Positions 1 to 8,876 of a stretch of 64,000 bases of DNA are shown here, one piece after another. The stretch spans positions 124,001 through 188,000 of the forward strand of contig NZ_JAHQZU010000005.1 in assembly GCF_019061185.1 (NCBI RefSeq), read 5' to 3'. A program made the position numbers and the translations under genes. The first letter of the stretch is position 1; every line of letters starts with the position of its first letter. A model generated the notes under the pieces. The model saw only the letters and a list, made by a program, of their open reading frames with translations. It had not been told where the DNA came from and did not search any database. This DNA is from Paracoccus sp. Z118 (GTDB taxonomy: Bacteria > Pseudomonadota > Alphaproteobacteria > Rhodobacterales > Rhodobacteraceae).

Positions 1-154
1 CAATGGCGCGACGATCCGCCACATGCACGAACTGCCATTTTCGCCCCTCCCCCTTGCGCTGGATCGCGGCAATCTGCTCAATCCCTACTGGAGGCGGCGC
101 GAGGGGGTGCGCCGGCGCGATGGCCCGTGCGGCCTGGTTCCGGGAGGTTACGAC
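1..154. other. window edge, no gene assigned
   Basis: No convincing coding sequence is seen here. The reading frame of the following gene stays open back to position 23, but that upstream peptide is Arg/Pro/Gly-rich and unlike the N-terminus of the enzyme family, so I treat it as untranslated leader. The segment probably contains the promoter of the acyl-CoA synthetase gene. A ribosome binding site (GGGAGG, 142-147) lies just before the chosen start. Confidence 0.4.
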
Positions 155-1783
155 ATGGCCGATCAGACGATCTACGATTTGGCGCTGGACAAGAACGCGG
201 CGAACCACGTTCCGCTGACGCCGCTGACCTATATCGACCGCACGGCGCGGGTGTTTCCCGACTATCCGGCCGTGGTCTATACCGGCGTGCGTCGCAACTG
301 GGCCGAAACCTATGCGCGGACGCGCCGTATGGGCAGCGCGCTGACCCGGCGCGGCATCGGCAAGGGCGATACCGTCGCCATCGTCGCCGCCAACATCCCG
401 GAAATGTTCGAAGCGCATTTCGGCGTGCCGATGGCCGGCGCGGTGCTGAACGCGATCAACACCCGGCTGGATGCCGAGGGCATCGCCTTCATCCTGAACC
501 ACGGCGAGGCCAAGGTGCTGATCGTCGATCCCGAGTTCTCGGAGGTGGTGGACCGGGCGGTCAGGATGGCCCATGCGCATGACCTGCTGGTGGTGGACAT
601 CGTCGATCCCAGCTTCGAGGGGGGGCAGCGGATCGGGGCGCTGACCTATGAGGAGCTGCTGGCCGAGGGCGATCCCCAGTTCGAATGGCTGATGCCCGCG
701 GATGAATGGGACGCCATCGCGCTGAACTACACCTCGGGGACGACCGGCGATCCCAAGGGGGTCGTCTATCACCACCGGGGCGCGACGCTGAACGCGCTGT
801 CCTATATCGGCGACTGGGAGATGCCGCATCATTCGCGCTATCTGTGGACGCTGCCGATGTTCCACTGCAACGGCTGGTGCTTCCCGTGGACCATCGCCGC
901 CAATGCGGGGGTCGCCGTCTGCCTGCGCGCGGTCCGGGCCGAGCCGATCTTCCAGCTGATCCGGGACGAGAAGGTCACGCATTTCTGCGGCGCGCCCATC
1001 GTTCTGAACATGCTGGCAAGCGCGCCCGAGCAGCTCAAGAACTTCGACCACGAGGTGAAGGTGATGACCGCCGGCGCGCCGCCGCCCGCCAAGGTGATCG
1101 AGGCGATGGAGGCGACCGGCATCCATGTCACCCATGTCTACGGGCTGACCGAAACCTACGGCCCCTCGGTCATGTGCGCCTGGAAGACCGAATGGGACGA
1201 GCGCAGCCAGGGCGACCGCGCCCGGCTGAAGGTGCGTCAGGGCGTGCCGAACAGCGCCCTGACCGACGCGATGGTCGCCGACCCCGAGACGATGGAGCCG
1301 GTGCCCGCCGACGGCACCACGATGGGCGAGGTCTTCATGCGCGGCAACAACGTGATGAAGGGGTATCTCAAGAACCCCAGCGCGACCGATAAGGCGTTCC
1401 GCGGCGGCTGGTTCGCCTCGGGCGATCTGGGCGTGATGCACCCGGACGGGTATATCGAGCTGAAGGACCGCTCCAAGGACATCATCATCTCGGGCGGCGA
1501 GAATATCTCGTCCATCGAGGTCGAGGACGTGCTCTACCGCCACCCGGCGGTGATGGTCGCGGCGGTGGTGGCGAGGCCGGACGAGAAATGGGGCGAAACC
1601 CCCTGCGCCTTCATCGAGCTGCGCGACGGCGCTGAGGTGGACGAGGCCGAGATCATCGAGTTCTGCCGCGACAACCTTGCCCGCTTCAAGACCCCGAGGA
1701 CCGTGGTGTTCGGCGAACTGCCCAAGACGCCGACCGGCAAGATCCAGAAATTCATGCTTCGCGCGCGCGCAAGGGAACTATAA
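155..1783 (+). CDS. AMP-forming acyl-CoA synthetase (medium/long-chain or DmdB-like)
   Basis: A 542-residue cytoplasmic enzyme of the ANL superfamily, expected to activate a carboxylic acid through an acyl-adenylate and load it onto CoA. The ATP-binding P-loop YTSGTTGDPKG lies near residue 192, the YGLTET core motif near 328, SGDLG near 422 and the C-terminal catalytic lysine motif PTGKIQK near 527, so all key elements are intact. The central region (MFHCNGWCFPW) resembles the branch that contains plant AAE-type ligases and the methylmercaptopropionate-CoA ligase DmdB, so short, medium or methylthio acids are all possible substrates. I chose ATG 155 because GGGAGG lies 7 bases upstream and the family N-terminus fits; an in-frame ATG at 23 would add 44 unlikely residues. 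It stands alone ahead of an ABC operon. Confidence 0.9.
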   Translation: MADQTIYDLALDKNAANHVPLTPLTYIDRTARVFPDYPAVVYTGVRRNWAETYARTRRMGSALTRRGIGKGDTVAIVAANIPEMFEAHFGVPMAGAVLNAINTRLDAEGIAFILNHGEAKVLIVDPEFSEVVDRAVRMAHAHDLLVVDIVDPSFEGGQRIGALTYEELLAEGDPQFEWLMPADEWDAIALNYTSGTTGDPKGVVYHHRGATLNALSYIGDWEMPHHSRYLWTLPMFHCNGWCFPWTIAANAGVAVCLRAVRAEPIFQLIRDEKVTHFCGAPIVLNMLASAPEQLKNFDHEVKVMTAGAPPPAKVIEAMEATGIHVTHVYGLTETYGPSVMCAWKTEWDERSQGDRARLKVRQGVPNSALTDAMVADPETMEPVPADGTTMGEVFMRGNNVMKGYLKNPSATDKAFRGGWFASGDLGVMHPDGYIELKDRSKDIIISGGENISSIEVEDVLYRHPAVMVAAVVARPDEKWGETPCAFIELRDGAEVDEAEIIEFCRDNLARFKTPRTVVFGELPKTPTGKIQKFMLRARAREL

Positions 1784-1938
1784 ACCCCGCGCCCGCATCC
1801 TTCTTCTTGCCAAGCCGCGCGGGATGATGCCAGTCTCGCTTCCGTATCGAAATCCGGCCGCAGAGCCGGAAACTCCGTCCCGCCATCACCGGGGGGCGGG
1901 CTGCCACGATGGCAGAATGACACCAACGGGAGCTGACG

Positions 1939-2955
1939 ATGACGTTCTTTACCCCCTGGCAGATCGCGGCGGCCGCCGCCGTGACCCTTGCCGCAACGGC
2001 CGCGCAGGCCCAGACGGACATGCCCTTCACGCTCGACTGGAAGTTCGAGGGGCCGGCGGCGCCCTATACGGTCGCCATCGACAAGGGCTATTACACGGAC
2101 GAGGGGCTGAACGTCACCATCGCCGAAGGCAACGGCTCGCTCGACGCGATCCCGAAGGTCGCGACGGGGGCTTTCCCGGTCGGCTTCACCGACATCAACT
2201 CGCTGATGAAGTTCCTGGACCAGAACCCCGGCGCGCCGGTGACGGCGGTGATGATGGTCTATGACAAGCCCGCCTTCGCCGTGGTGGGCCGCAAGTCGCT
2301 GGGAATCGAGCAGCCGAAGGATCTGGAGGGCCGCAAGCTGGGCGCCCCGCCGCCTGACGGCGCATGGGCGCAGTTCCCGATCTTCGCCGCCGAAAACGGC
2401 CTCGACATGTCCAAGATCACCGTCGATCCGGTCGGCTTCCCGGTGCGCGAGCCGATGCTGGCCGAAGGCAAGGTGGACGCGGTGACGGGCTTTTCCTTCA
2501 CCTCCACGTTGTCGAGCGAGCGGCTGGGCGTGCCGCCCGAGGATCTGACCGTGCTGCTGATGGCCGATCACGGCGTCGCGCTTTACGGCAACGCGGTGAT
2601 CGTCAACACGGATTTCGCCGAGGCGAACCCCGAGGCCGTGACCGGCTTCATCCGCGCCACCGCCAAGGGCTGGCGCGACGCGGTGGCTGATCCGGCTGCT
2701 GCGGTGGACACGCTGGTGGCCCGCAACCCGGCGATGGACAAGGAGCTTGAGGTGCGCCGGCTCGGCCTCTCGATCGAGGGCAACGTGCTGACCGACTATG
2801 TCAAGGAACACGGCATGGGCGGCGTCGATCCCGAGCGGTTCGCGCTGGCGATGCAGCAGCTTGGCACCGTCTATGATTTCCAGAACGAACCCGACGCCGC
2901 CGTGATCTTCAGCGACGCCTATCTGCCCGATGACGGCAGCCTGATGATCCAGTAA
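1939..2955 (+). CDS. ABC transporter substrate-binding protein, NMT1/THI5-like
   Basis: A 338-residue periplasmic binding protein. Residues 1-24 form a Sec signal peptide (hydrophobic Ala-rich core, AQA cleavage site before QTDMPF). The mature part has the NMT1/SsuA fold: the N-terminal DWKFEGPAAPYTVAIDKGYY segment is the usual ligand-side opening of these proteins, followed by the GFTDINSL region. It is the first gene of an importer with the ATPase and permease downstream. A start at ATG 1939 is supported by GGGAG 6 bases upstream. Related systems carry thiamine precursors, riboflavin, taurine, nitrate or aromatic acids; nothing here fixes the ligand, and I see no TPP or FMN riboswitch in the 155-base leader. 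Confidence 0.88.
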   Translation: MTFFTPWQIAAAAAVTLAATAAQAQTDMPFTLDWKFEGPAAPYTVAIDKGYYTDEGLNVTIAEGNGSLDAIPKVATGAFPVGFTDINSLMKFLDQNPGAPVTAVMMVYDKPAFAVVGRKSLGIEQPKDLEGRKLGAPPPDGAWAQFPIFAAENGLDMSKITVDPVGFPVREPMLAEGKVDAVTGFSFTSTLSSERLGVPPEDLTVLLMADHGVALYGNAVIVNTDFAEANPEAVTGFIRATAKGWRDAVADPAAAVDTLVARNPAMDKELEVRRLGLSIEGNVLTDYVKEHGMGGVDPERFALAMQQLGTVYDFQNEPDAAVIFSDAYLPDDGSLMIQ

Positions 2956-2976
2956 GCGCCGGCCGATCCATCACCG

Positions 2977-3777
2977 ATGCAGAATCTGATCGACATCAAG
3001 GGCGTGACCCACGCCTACCGGACCCGTCACGGCGCCTTGCCGGTGCTGGACAACCTCGACATCTCCGTGCCGCAGGGCGAGTTCTGCGCGGTGGTCGGCC
3101 CCTCGGGCTGCGGGAAATCGACGCTTACGCGGCTGATCTCGGGGCTGATGAAGCCGAACGCGGGCGAGGTCTGGCTGTCGGGCGAAAAGATCACCAGCCC
3201 CCGCAAGACCGTGGGCATGGCCTTTCAGAACCCGGTCCTGCTGGAATGGCGCACGATCATCGAGAACGTGGTCCTGCCGCTGGAAATCGTCGCGCCGTCC
3301 ATGCCGAAGGCGCAGGCGAACGACCGGGCCATGCACCTGCTGGAGATGGTCGGCCTCAAGGGCTTCGAGAGCAAGCGCCCCTCCGAGCTGTCGGGCGGGA
3401 TGCGGCAGCGGGCGAGCCTGTGCCGCGCCATCGTCCACAAGCCCGAAGTGCTCATCATGGACGAGCCCTTCGGCGCGCTGGACAACTTCACCCGCGAGGA
3501 TCTGTGGCAGACCATGCGCGACCTGCGCGCGGCCGAGCCGTTCACCGCCGTCCTCATCACCCATGATCTGCGCGAAAGCGTGTTCCTGGGCGATCAGGTT
3601 GTGGTGCTGTCGGGGCGGCCCGCGCGGACGCAATACGTGCTGAACGTCGATCTGCCGCACGACCGAACCATCGACATCCTCTACGAGAAGGAGGCTGTCG
3701 GGATGCTTCACGTCCTGCGCGAACAGATCCGCATCGCTCAGGGGCGCGACGGCGGCACCGACGGGGGGGCGCATTGA
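2977..3777 (+). CDS. ABC transporter ATP-binding protein, NitT/TauT type
   Basis: A 266-residue cytoplasmic ATPase that powers the importer. Visible motifs are Walker A GPSGCGKST (about residues 42-50), signature LSGGMRQRASL (about 138), Walker B VLIMDEPFGALD (about 158) and the H-loop LITHDL (about 192). The GM in the signature and the EPFGALD form are typical of the nitrate/sulfonate/taurine/thiamine-precursor subfamily. The gene starts 21 bases after the binding-protein gene, and its stop overlaps the permease start (TGATG), so translation is coupled. Confidence 0.93.
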   Translation: MQNLIDIKGVTHAYRTRHGALPVLDNLDISVPQGEFCAVVGPSGCGKSTLTRLISGLMKPNAGEVWLSGEKITSPRKTVGMAFQNPVLLEWRTIIENVVLPLEIVAPSMPKAQANDRAMHLLEMVGLKGFESKRPSELSGGMRQRASLCRAIVHKPEVLIMDEPFGALDNFTREDLWQTMRDLRAAEPFTAVLITHDLRESVFLGDQVVVLSGRPARTQYVLNVDLPHDRTIDILYEKEAVGMLHVLREQIRIAQGRDGGTDGGAH

Positions 3778-4541
3778 TGGAGCGTTTCCAGAAGATCGCC
3801 GTCCCGCTGCTCGCCATCGCGGTTTTTCTCGCCCTGTGGGAGTTCGTCGTCTGGATCAACGGCTGGCCGCCCTACAAGATGGCCGCGCCGTCCGACCTGC
3901 CCGCCGCCTTCATCCGCTTTCAGGACCAGTTCATCGGGATGGGGTGGCAGACGCTGTGGCGCACCGTGCTGGGGCTGGCCCTCGCCGTGGTGTTCGGCAC
4001 GCTGCTGGGCATGGTGATGGGCTTCTCGCGGGTGGCCCGCGACGCGCTCTATCCGCTGCTGGTCGGCTTCAACGCGGTGCCCAAGGCGACGCTGGTGCCG
4101 GTGATCGCGCTGATCTTCATCGGCCAGCACGACTTCAACACCGTGCTGATGGCGTTCCTGATCTCGTTCTTTCCCATCGCCGTGTCGGTCGGGATCGGGC
4201 TTTCGACGCTGGAGCCGGAATACCGCGACATCCTCGCCGCGCTCGGCGCGTCCAAGCTGACGATCTTCCGCAAGATCGCGCTGCCCAAGACCCTGCCCGA
4301 GTTCTTCGGCGCGCTGAAGGTGTCCGTCACGCTGGCCTTCATCGGCACCAATCTGGTGGAAATCGTCTCGCCCCACGGCAAGGGACTGGGCGCGCTGTTC
4401 CTGTCGGGGCAGATCAACAGCGACTACCCGCTGATGTTCGCGGTGCTGATCGCGCTCGCCGTGTTGGGCATCCTGCTCTATTACGGCGTCGTCGCGCTGG
4501 AACGCATCTTCGCCGGCTGGGCGGAGCGCGAGGCGCAATAG
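3777..4541 (+). CDS. ABC transporter permease, NitT/TauT type
   Basis: A 254-residue inner-membrane permease of the BPD_transp_1 family with about six membrane helices. The coupling-loop region with EYRDILAALGASKLTIFRKIALP is the conserved EAA motif that docks on the ATPase. The ATG at 3777 overlaps the stop of the ATPase gene (TGATG); a TTG one codon earlier is less likely. It is the last gene of the operon, followed 2 bases later by a perfect hairpin that probably terminates transcription. Confidence 0.92.
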   Translation: MERFQKIAVPLLAIAVFLALWEFVVWINGWPPYKMAAPSDLPAAFIRFQDQFIGMGWQTLWRTVLGLALAVVFGTLLGMVMGFSRVARDALYPLLVGFNAVPKATLVPVIALIFIGQHDFNTVLMAFLISFFPIAVSVGIGLSTLEPEYRDILAALGASKLTIFRKIALPKTLPEFFGALKVSVTLAFIGTNLVEIVSPHGKGLGALFLSGQINSDYPLMFAVLIALAVLGILLYYGVVALERIFAGWAEREAQ

Positions 4542-4543
4542 CA

Positions 4544-4568
4544 GGGTCGGGCGGCTTCCGCCCGACCC
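4544..4568. terminator. perfect hairpin between convergent genes
   Basis: An 11-base-pair uninterrupted stem (arm GGGTCGGGCGG, loop CTT, arm CCGCCCGACCC) fills the 30-base gap between the permease gene and the convergent MgtC-like gene. There is no T tract on either side, so intrinsic termination is inferred from position and symmetry; it could serve both strands. Confidence 0.6.
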
Positions 4569-4571
4569 CGG

Positions 4572-5099
4572 TCAGCGCCGCTTTCGCCAGTTGCGCCCGT
4601 CGCTGCTGCCCGATGAGTCGCCGTCCTCCTCATCGTCGATCTGGATGGTGTATTCCTGCGTGAAGGGCCGGCTGAGCAGCAGCAGGGCGATCAGCAGCAG
4701 GGTCAGCAGCCCGGCGAGCCACAGGAACCCCAGCCCGCAGATCAGGCCGACCGCCCCCGCCGCCCAGATCGACGCCGCCGAGCCCGCGCCATAGACGGTG
4801 TGATCCTCCCGGAACAGCGCCCCCGCGCCGATGAAGCCGATGCCGGTCATCACCCCGCTCAGCACCCGCGCGGGGTCGATGGTGATCGTGTCATGCGCGT
4901 TGCCATAGGCGAATTCGATGATCGAGACGGTCAGCGCCGACGAGGCAAGGGCGATGATGACGAACGGGCGGAAGTCGATGGGCTTCTTGCGCAGGAACCG
5001 CTCCAGCCCTAGAGCCAGCGAAAGCAGCATCGCCGCCCCGAGCCGCAGGATCGCGTCCATCCAGCTCAGGTGAGTGGGACTGAAGGCTCCGAGGTCCAT
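4572..5099 (-). CDS. MgtC/SapB family membrane protein
   Basis: A 175-residue inner-membrane protein. The N-terminal half has the MgtC/SapB fold: helices around residues 15-30 (RLGAAMLLSLALGLERFLRKKPIDFR, the family hallmark with conserved GLER), 43-62, 84-102 (GVMTGIGFIGAGALF, conserved glycine-rich helix) and 108-140. The tail is charged and acidic (DDEEDGDSSGSSD) and probably cytoplasmic. MgtC-like proteins are linked to growth at low Mg2+ and, in pathogens, to ATP synthase inhibition; many environmental homologues have no known role. The gene is monocistronic, convergent with the ABC operon. ATG 5099 is the longest start; a second in-frame ATG lies at residue 14. Confidence 0.85.
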   Translation of the reverse strand: MDLGAFSPTHLSWMDAILRLGAAMLLSLALGLERFLRKKPIDFRPFVIIALASSALTVSIIEFAYGNAHDTITIDPARVLSGVMTGIGFIGAGALFREDHTVYGAGSAASIWAAGAVGLICGLGFLWLAGLLTLLLIALLLLSRPFTQEYTIQIDDEEDGDSSGSSDGRNWRKRR

Positions 5100-5183
5100 G
5101 ACGGCGAACGCGGGCGGCGTTGGGCGGGTTCCTGCGCGGAGGCCCGCCCGCAGACGAGGATCAGACTGCGCGGCTTGCGCCGC

Positions 5184-6434
5184 TCACTCCACCCCAGGCC
5201 GGCGGGGCAGCCAGTCGGCGGCGACCACTTCGCCAGCCTCGGTGACGACCGCCTCGCGCGGGATCGGGTGGCTGATGAAGTTGACGGGACTGGTGGTCGG
5301 GCCATAGGCGCCGCTCATGTGGATGGCGACCAGCGCGCCGGGTTCCACGCGCGGCAGCATCGCCCCCTGCGCCAGCCGGTCGATCGAGGTGCAGAGCGGG
5401 CCGGTCAGGTTCACCGGCTCGGCCTCGCCCGATCCGCCGACCAGATGCAGGCGGTAGTTGCGGTGGATGACCATGCCGAAATGCCCGCTGGCCGCCAGAT
5501 GCGCGTTCATACCCCCATCGCACAGCCCGATCCGCTGCCCGCGCGAGTCCTTCACCGCCACCACGCGGGTCAGGAACCAGCCGGCGGGGCCGACCAGATA
5601 ACGGCCGAGTTCCAGCAGCGGCCGGGCGAACCGCCCTTCCGCCGCCAGCGCGTCGAGATCGGGGGCGATGGCATCCGCGACCGCCGAAAGGTCCAGCGGC
5701 GCATCGGTTTCGTGATAGGGAATCCCCAAGCCCGCGCCCAGGATCAGCCGCAGCTTTCCGCCCTCGCAGAGCGGCGCAAGCCCGCGCGCGAGGCCCAGGA
5801 AGATGCGCCAGTTCTCGACCACCGCATCGGCGCGCAGGCACTGGGTGCCGGAATAGAAATGCAGCCCTGCCAGCCGCAGGTTGGGCAGCGCGGCGATCTG
5901 CGCCAGCGTGTCCGCCGCCATCTCGGCGTCGATGCCGAAGGGGCTGGGCCGCCCGGCCATCTGGTCGCCGAAGCCCTTGGGCACCCGGTCCGGCGCGATC
6001 CGCGCCACCACCGCCTGCCGCAGCCCAAGTTCGGCGGCGGCGGCATCCGCCATCCGCGCCTCGGCCAGAGATTCCACGACCAGTTCGCCCAGCCCGACCG
6101 CCAGCGCGCGGCGAATTTCGGCCTCGCGCTTGGCGGGGCCGGTAAAGCTGATCCGGCCCGCGTCCCAGCCTGCGGCGATGGCCTGCGCCAGCTCTCCGCC
6201 CGAGGACACGTCGAGCGTGTCCACGACCCCGATCATCGCCCGCAGCAGGGTGGGATTGGGGTTGGCCTTCACCGCGAAGCTGAGCCCCAGCCGGCCGCCG
6301 AAAGCTTCCCGCAGCCGGGCCGCCCGCGCCGTCACCCGCCGCAGATCGTAGAGATAGAGCGGCGTCCCTGCCGCCGCGGCGCGGGCCAGGATCGCGTCGT
6401 CGGGCGGCGTGAGATCGTCAGCCAGATCGATCAT
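5184..6434 (-). CDS. PLP-dependent fold-type III decarboxylase
   Basis: A 416-residue alanine-racemase-fold decarboxylase of the Orn/DAP/Arg decarboxylase-2 family. The PLP lysine is in FAVKANPN (K56); the glycine-rich phosphate-binding region GAGLGIPYH is present; and the cysteine/aspartate element of the dimer active site appears as GPLCTSIDRL (the usual form is CESGD). It resembles decarboxylases found in exopolysaccharide loci together with an acyl-CoA ligase and a carrier protein, as here. The substrate is unknown: a basic amino acid or diaminopimelate, free or carrier-bound, is plausible. ATG 6434 (GAGG 5 bases upstream) avoids overlap with the ACP gene; a TTG at 6479 would add 15 residues overlapping it. 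It is the last gene of the minus-strand polysaccharide arm. Confidence 0.85.
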   Translation of the reverse strand: MIDLADDLTPPDDAILARAAAAGTPLYLYDLRRVTARAARLREAFGGRLGLSFAVKANPNPTLLRAMIGVVDTLDVSSGGELAQAIAAGWDAGRISFTGPAKREAEIRRALAVGLGELVVESLAEARMADAAAAELGLRQAVVARIAPDRVPKGFGDQMAGRPSPFGIDAEMAADTLAQIAALPNLRLAGLHFYSGTQCLRADAVVENWRIFLGLARGLAPLCEGGKLRLILGAGLGIPYHETDAPLDLSAVADAIAPDLDALAAEGRFARPLLELGRYLVGPAGWFLTRVVAVKDSRGQRIGLCDGGMNAHLAASGHFGMVIHRNYRLHLVGGSGEAEPVNLTGPLCTSIDRLAQGAMLPRVEPGALVAIHMSGAYGPTTSPVNFISHPIPREAVVTEAGEVVAADWLPRRPGVE

Positions 6435-6459
6435 GTCCGCCTCGGCCCAGCCGGGCAGG

Positions 6460-6687
6460 TCAGCGGCGGGCGGCGACAAGGGTCTGCATCCGCGCGGCGG
6501 TGTCGAGGTTTTCCAGCGTCACATCCTCGGTGCCCATCTGGATGCCGCCATGCGTCTCGATATAGCCGATCACGTCCATCATCGCGACGGAATCGATCAG
6601 GCCGGTGGAGAACAGCGGCGTATCGGGTCCCACGGTCTCGTCGCCCGAGGTGCGGCGCAGGAAGCTCAGCAGGTCATCTTGTTTCAT
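6460..6687 (-). CDS. acyl carrier protein
   Basis: A 75-residue phosphopantetheine-binding carrier protein. The attachment site is GLIDSVAMMD with Ser33 in place of the usual DSL serine, so DSV. The length and helix pattern match stand-alone carrier proteins such as DltC. It lies between the ligase gene (overlap of 14 bases) and the decarboxylase gene, implying that the ligase loads it and the product is used in the same pathway. ATG 6687 is preceded by GGAG at a 6-base spacing; a GTG one codon upstream is possible. A 4'-phosphopantetheinyl transferase gene at 26720-27382 could activate it, though it is not adjacent. Confidence 0.88.
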   Translation of the reverse strand: MKQDDLLSFLRRTSGDETVGPDTPLFSTGLIDSVAMMDVIGYIETHGGIQMGTEDVTLENLDTAARMQTLVAARR

Positions 6688-8200
6688 CACTGACTCCGTT
6701 CTGATCGTTAAAGGCGGCGGCGACCGATTTGCGGTCGAGCTTTCCGCTGGAAATCCGGGGCATCGGCCCCTGCCATTCGTGAATGCGCCGGGGCATCATG
6801 TAATGCGCCGCGTGTGCGCGGAAGTGGTCTATCAAGGCAGGTTGCGAAAACCCGTCCCGCGCGGTCACCGCCAGATGCACGGCCTGACCCATGGCGTCAT
6901 CCTCGACCCCCCAGGCGACGGCATCGGCGGCGAGGCCGCTGGCATAGGCATGTTCCTCGATCTCCTCGGGGGAAAGGCGGAAGCCCATCGTCTTGATCAT
7001 CGCGTCGCGCCGGCCGACGAACCACAGATCGCCATCGGCATCCATCCGCACGGTGTCGCCGGAATGGACCACCCGCGCCCCGCCGAGCGCGGGGCAGGGG
7101 CGGAACTTCTCGGCCGTCTGCTCGGGCCGGCGCCAGTAGCCGAGGCTGACCAGCGGCCCGGCATGGATCAATTCGCCATCCTCGCCCGGCCCCGCCAGCG
7201 TGCCATCGGGCCGCAGCACGCGCACGTCGGCGCCGGGAATGGCCCTGCCGATGGCGCCCGGCTTGGCGGCGAACAGATCGGGCGGCAGGTGGGTGGAACG
7301 GAACGCCTCGGTCAGCCCATACATCAGGTGGATCGCGACGCCCGGAAAGACCTGCGGCATCAGCGCGAGGATCGGATCGGGGATCTTGCCGCCGGTGTTG
7401 GTCACGCGCCGCAGCGAGGGGACGGGCGTCGGGTTGTCGGCCAGATGCCGCACCACCTGCCCCCAGAGCGGCGGCACACAGGCCAGTCCGGTCGCGCCGT
7501 GGCGGTTCATGGTGGCCACGATCTCGGCCGGCATCGGCACCGGCTGGTGGATCACCGTGCCGCCCAGCAGCAGCATCGTGGTCAGCTGGTTCAGCCCATA
7601 GTCGAAGCTGTAGGGCAGCACGCTCATCAGCCGGTCGCCGGGCGTCAGGCCGAGATAGCGGGCCACCGCGCGGGCGCCGGTCAGAACGTTGTGATGGCTC
7701 AGCATCACCCCCTTGGGCCGCCCGGTCGAGCCGGAAGTGTAAAGGATCATCGCCAGGTCGCTGTCCAGCACGGCGGCGGTGGGCGGGGGCGGCCCGGCAT
7801 CGGCCCAGCCCTGCGCCGTGCGGACCAGCACCGGCGGCGCGCCTTTGCCCAGCCGTCCGGCCGCAGCGGGCGCGGTCAGCACTGCCGAAGCTTCGCTGTC
7901 CTCGATGACATAGGCCAGCTGCTCGGCCGTCCACTGCGCGTTCACGTTGACCACCACCGCGCCGATCCGCGCCGCGCCCAGCATCGCCGCGACCTCGGAG
8001 GCCGATTTCCGCAGATGGACGATCACCCGGTCGCCCCGGCCGACGCCCTGCGCGGCCAGCCAGCCGGCGATGGCCGCCGCTTCGGCGTGCAGCTCGGCAT
8101 AGGTGACGGGGCCGGTCGGCTCGATGATCGCGGGCGCGCCCGACCGCGCGGGCAGGTTGTCGGCCAGCAGATCGTGCAGCGTCATCGCCAGCGGGGTCAT
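6674..8200 (-). CDS. AMP-forming acyl/aminoacyl ligase for carrier protein
   Basis: A 508-residue ANL-superfamily ligase. It carries the P-loop YTSGSTGRPKG, the core motif YGLTEAF, the hinge region and the C-terminal catalytic lysine in ISSGKLDRK. Overall it resembles the acyl-CoA ligase described in exosortase-A-type exopolysaccharide loci and also amino acid adenylation enzymes like DltA. The overlapping ACP gene downstream makes the carrier protein, rather than free CoA, a likely acceptor. The substrate cannot be read from sequence. I chose ATG 8200 (AGGG upstream); a longer form from 8227 and a shorter ATG at 8185 are possible. Confidence 0.85.
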   Translation of the reverse strand: MTPLAMTLHDLLADNLPARSGAPAIIEPTGPVTYAELHAEAAAIAGWLAAQGVGRGDRVIVHLRKSASEVAAMLGAARIGAVVVNVNAQWTAEQLAYVIEDSEASAVLTAPAAAGRLGKGAPPVLVRTAQGWADAGPPPPTAAVLDSDLAMILYTSGSTGRPKGVMLSHHNVLTGARAVARYLGLTPGDRLMSVLPYSFDYGLNQLTTMLLLGGTVIHQPVPMPAEIVATMNRHGATGLACVPPLWGQVVRHLADNPTPVPSLRRVTNTGGKIPDPILALMPQVFPGVAIHLMYGLTEAFRSTHLPPDLFAAKPGAIGRAIPGADVRVLRPDGTLAGPGEDGELIHAGPLVSLGYWRRPEQTAEKFRPCPALGGARVVHSGDTVRMDADGDLWFVGRRDAMIKTMGFRLSPEEIEEHAYASGLAADAVAWGVEDDAMGQAVHLAVTARDGFSQPALIDHFRAHAAHYMMPRRIHEWQGPMPRISSGKLDRKSVAAAFNDQNGVSDETR

Positions 8201-8255
8201 GGCCTGCCCTCGGCGTCGATGCGCCATGCCCGTGCGTTCGCAGATGCGCGCAAGG

Positions 8256-8876
8256 TCAGGCCCCCCGGCTCAGCGGGCCGAGGCGCCGCACGATGCGCGC
8301 GGGCGAGCCCACGGCGATGCAGTCGTCGGGCACGTCGGTCGTGACAGCGGTGTTCGCGCCGATGCGGACCCGGTTGCCGATGCGGATGCCGCCGAGGACG
8401 CAGGAGTTGACGCCGATGAACACGTCATCGCCGATCACCGGAGCCTCCGGTCCCATGTTGGTGCCGATGGTGACGTTGTGCATCACCCCCAGCCGGTCGC
8501 CGATCACCGCGCCGGGGTGGATCGAGATCGAGCCCTCGCAATGGATGATGTGGAAATCCTTACCGATCCGCGTCTGTGGCGGCATGAACACCCGCGTCCA
8601 CGGGGTGACGAAGAAATTGAGCAAGCCATAGAACTTGTTGGCGAGGGTCCGCGCCCAGCGGCGCTGGCGCGAGATCGCCCACTGGCCAAAGCGGAACGTC
8701 GCCATTGCGACGAAGGCAGGCTCCACGCGGCGGCCATGCACGTTCCAGTCGCCGCGCACGGCGGCGCGCAGGCTCGCGACGTCGGGCAGCGGGCGGTAGG
8801 GGCCGGGCTGAACGGTCGCAGTGCCGCGGGATTGCGGCGGGTGCGCGTTCGGGTCGATCGGTGCTGCGTCCTTCAT
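8256..8876 (-). CDS. serine O-acetyltransferase-like hexapeptide acetyltransferase
   Basis: A 206-residue protein whose C-terminal half is a left-handed parallel beta-helix made of hexapeptide repeats (GAVIGD, NVTIGT, VIGDDV, IRIGNRV, RIGANT), ending in the typical SPARIV cap. It resembles the CysE/EpsC branch used in capsule and exopolysaccharide loci, where it acetylates a sugar or serine residue from acetyl-CoA. The catalytic histidines of the family correspond to HCEGS and MHN. Residues 1-35 are Pro-rich and probably disordered. Its start overlaps the GT61 stop by 4 bases (ATGA), so the two are translationally coupled. Confidence 0.82.
   Translation of the reverse strand: MKDAAPIDPNAHPPQSRGTATVQPGPYRPLPDVASLRAAVRGDWNVHGRRVEPAFVAMATFRFGQWAISRQRRWARTLANKFYGLLNFFVTPWTRVFMPPQTRIGKDFHIIHCEGSISIHPGAVIGDRLGVMHNVTIGTNMGPEAPVIGDDVFIGVNSCVLGGIRIGNRVRIGANTAVTTDVPDDCIAVGSPARIVRRLGPLSRGA

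Noticed and set aside
1784-1938. Possible TPP or FMN riboswitch before the first ABC operon
   Set aside because: The transporter type suggested a vitamin precursor, but none of the conserved riboswitch core sequences is recognisable in the leader.
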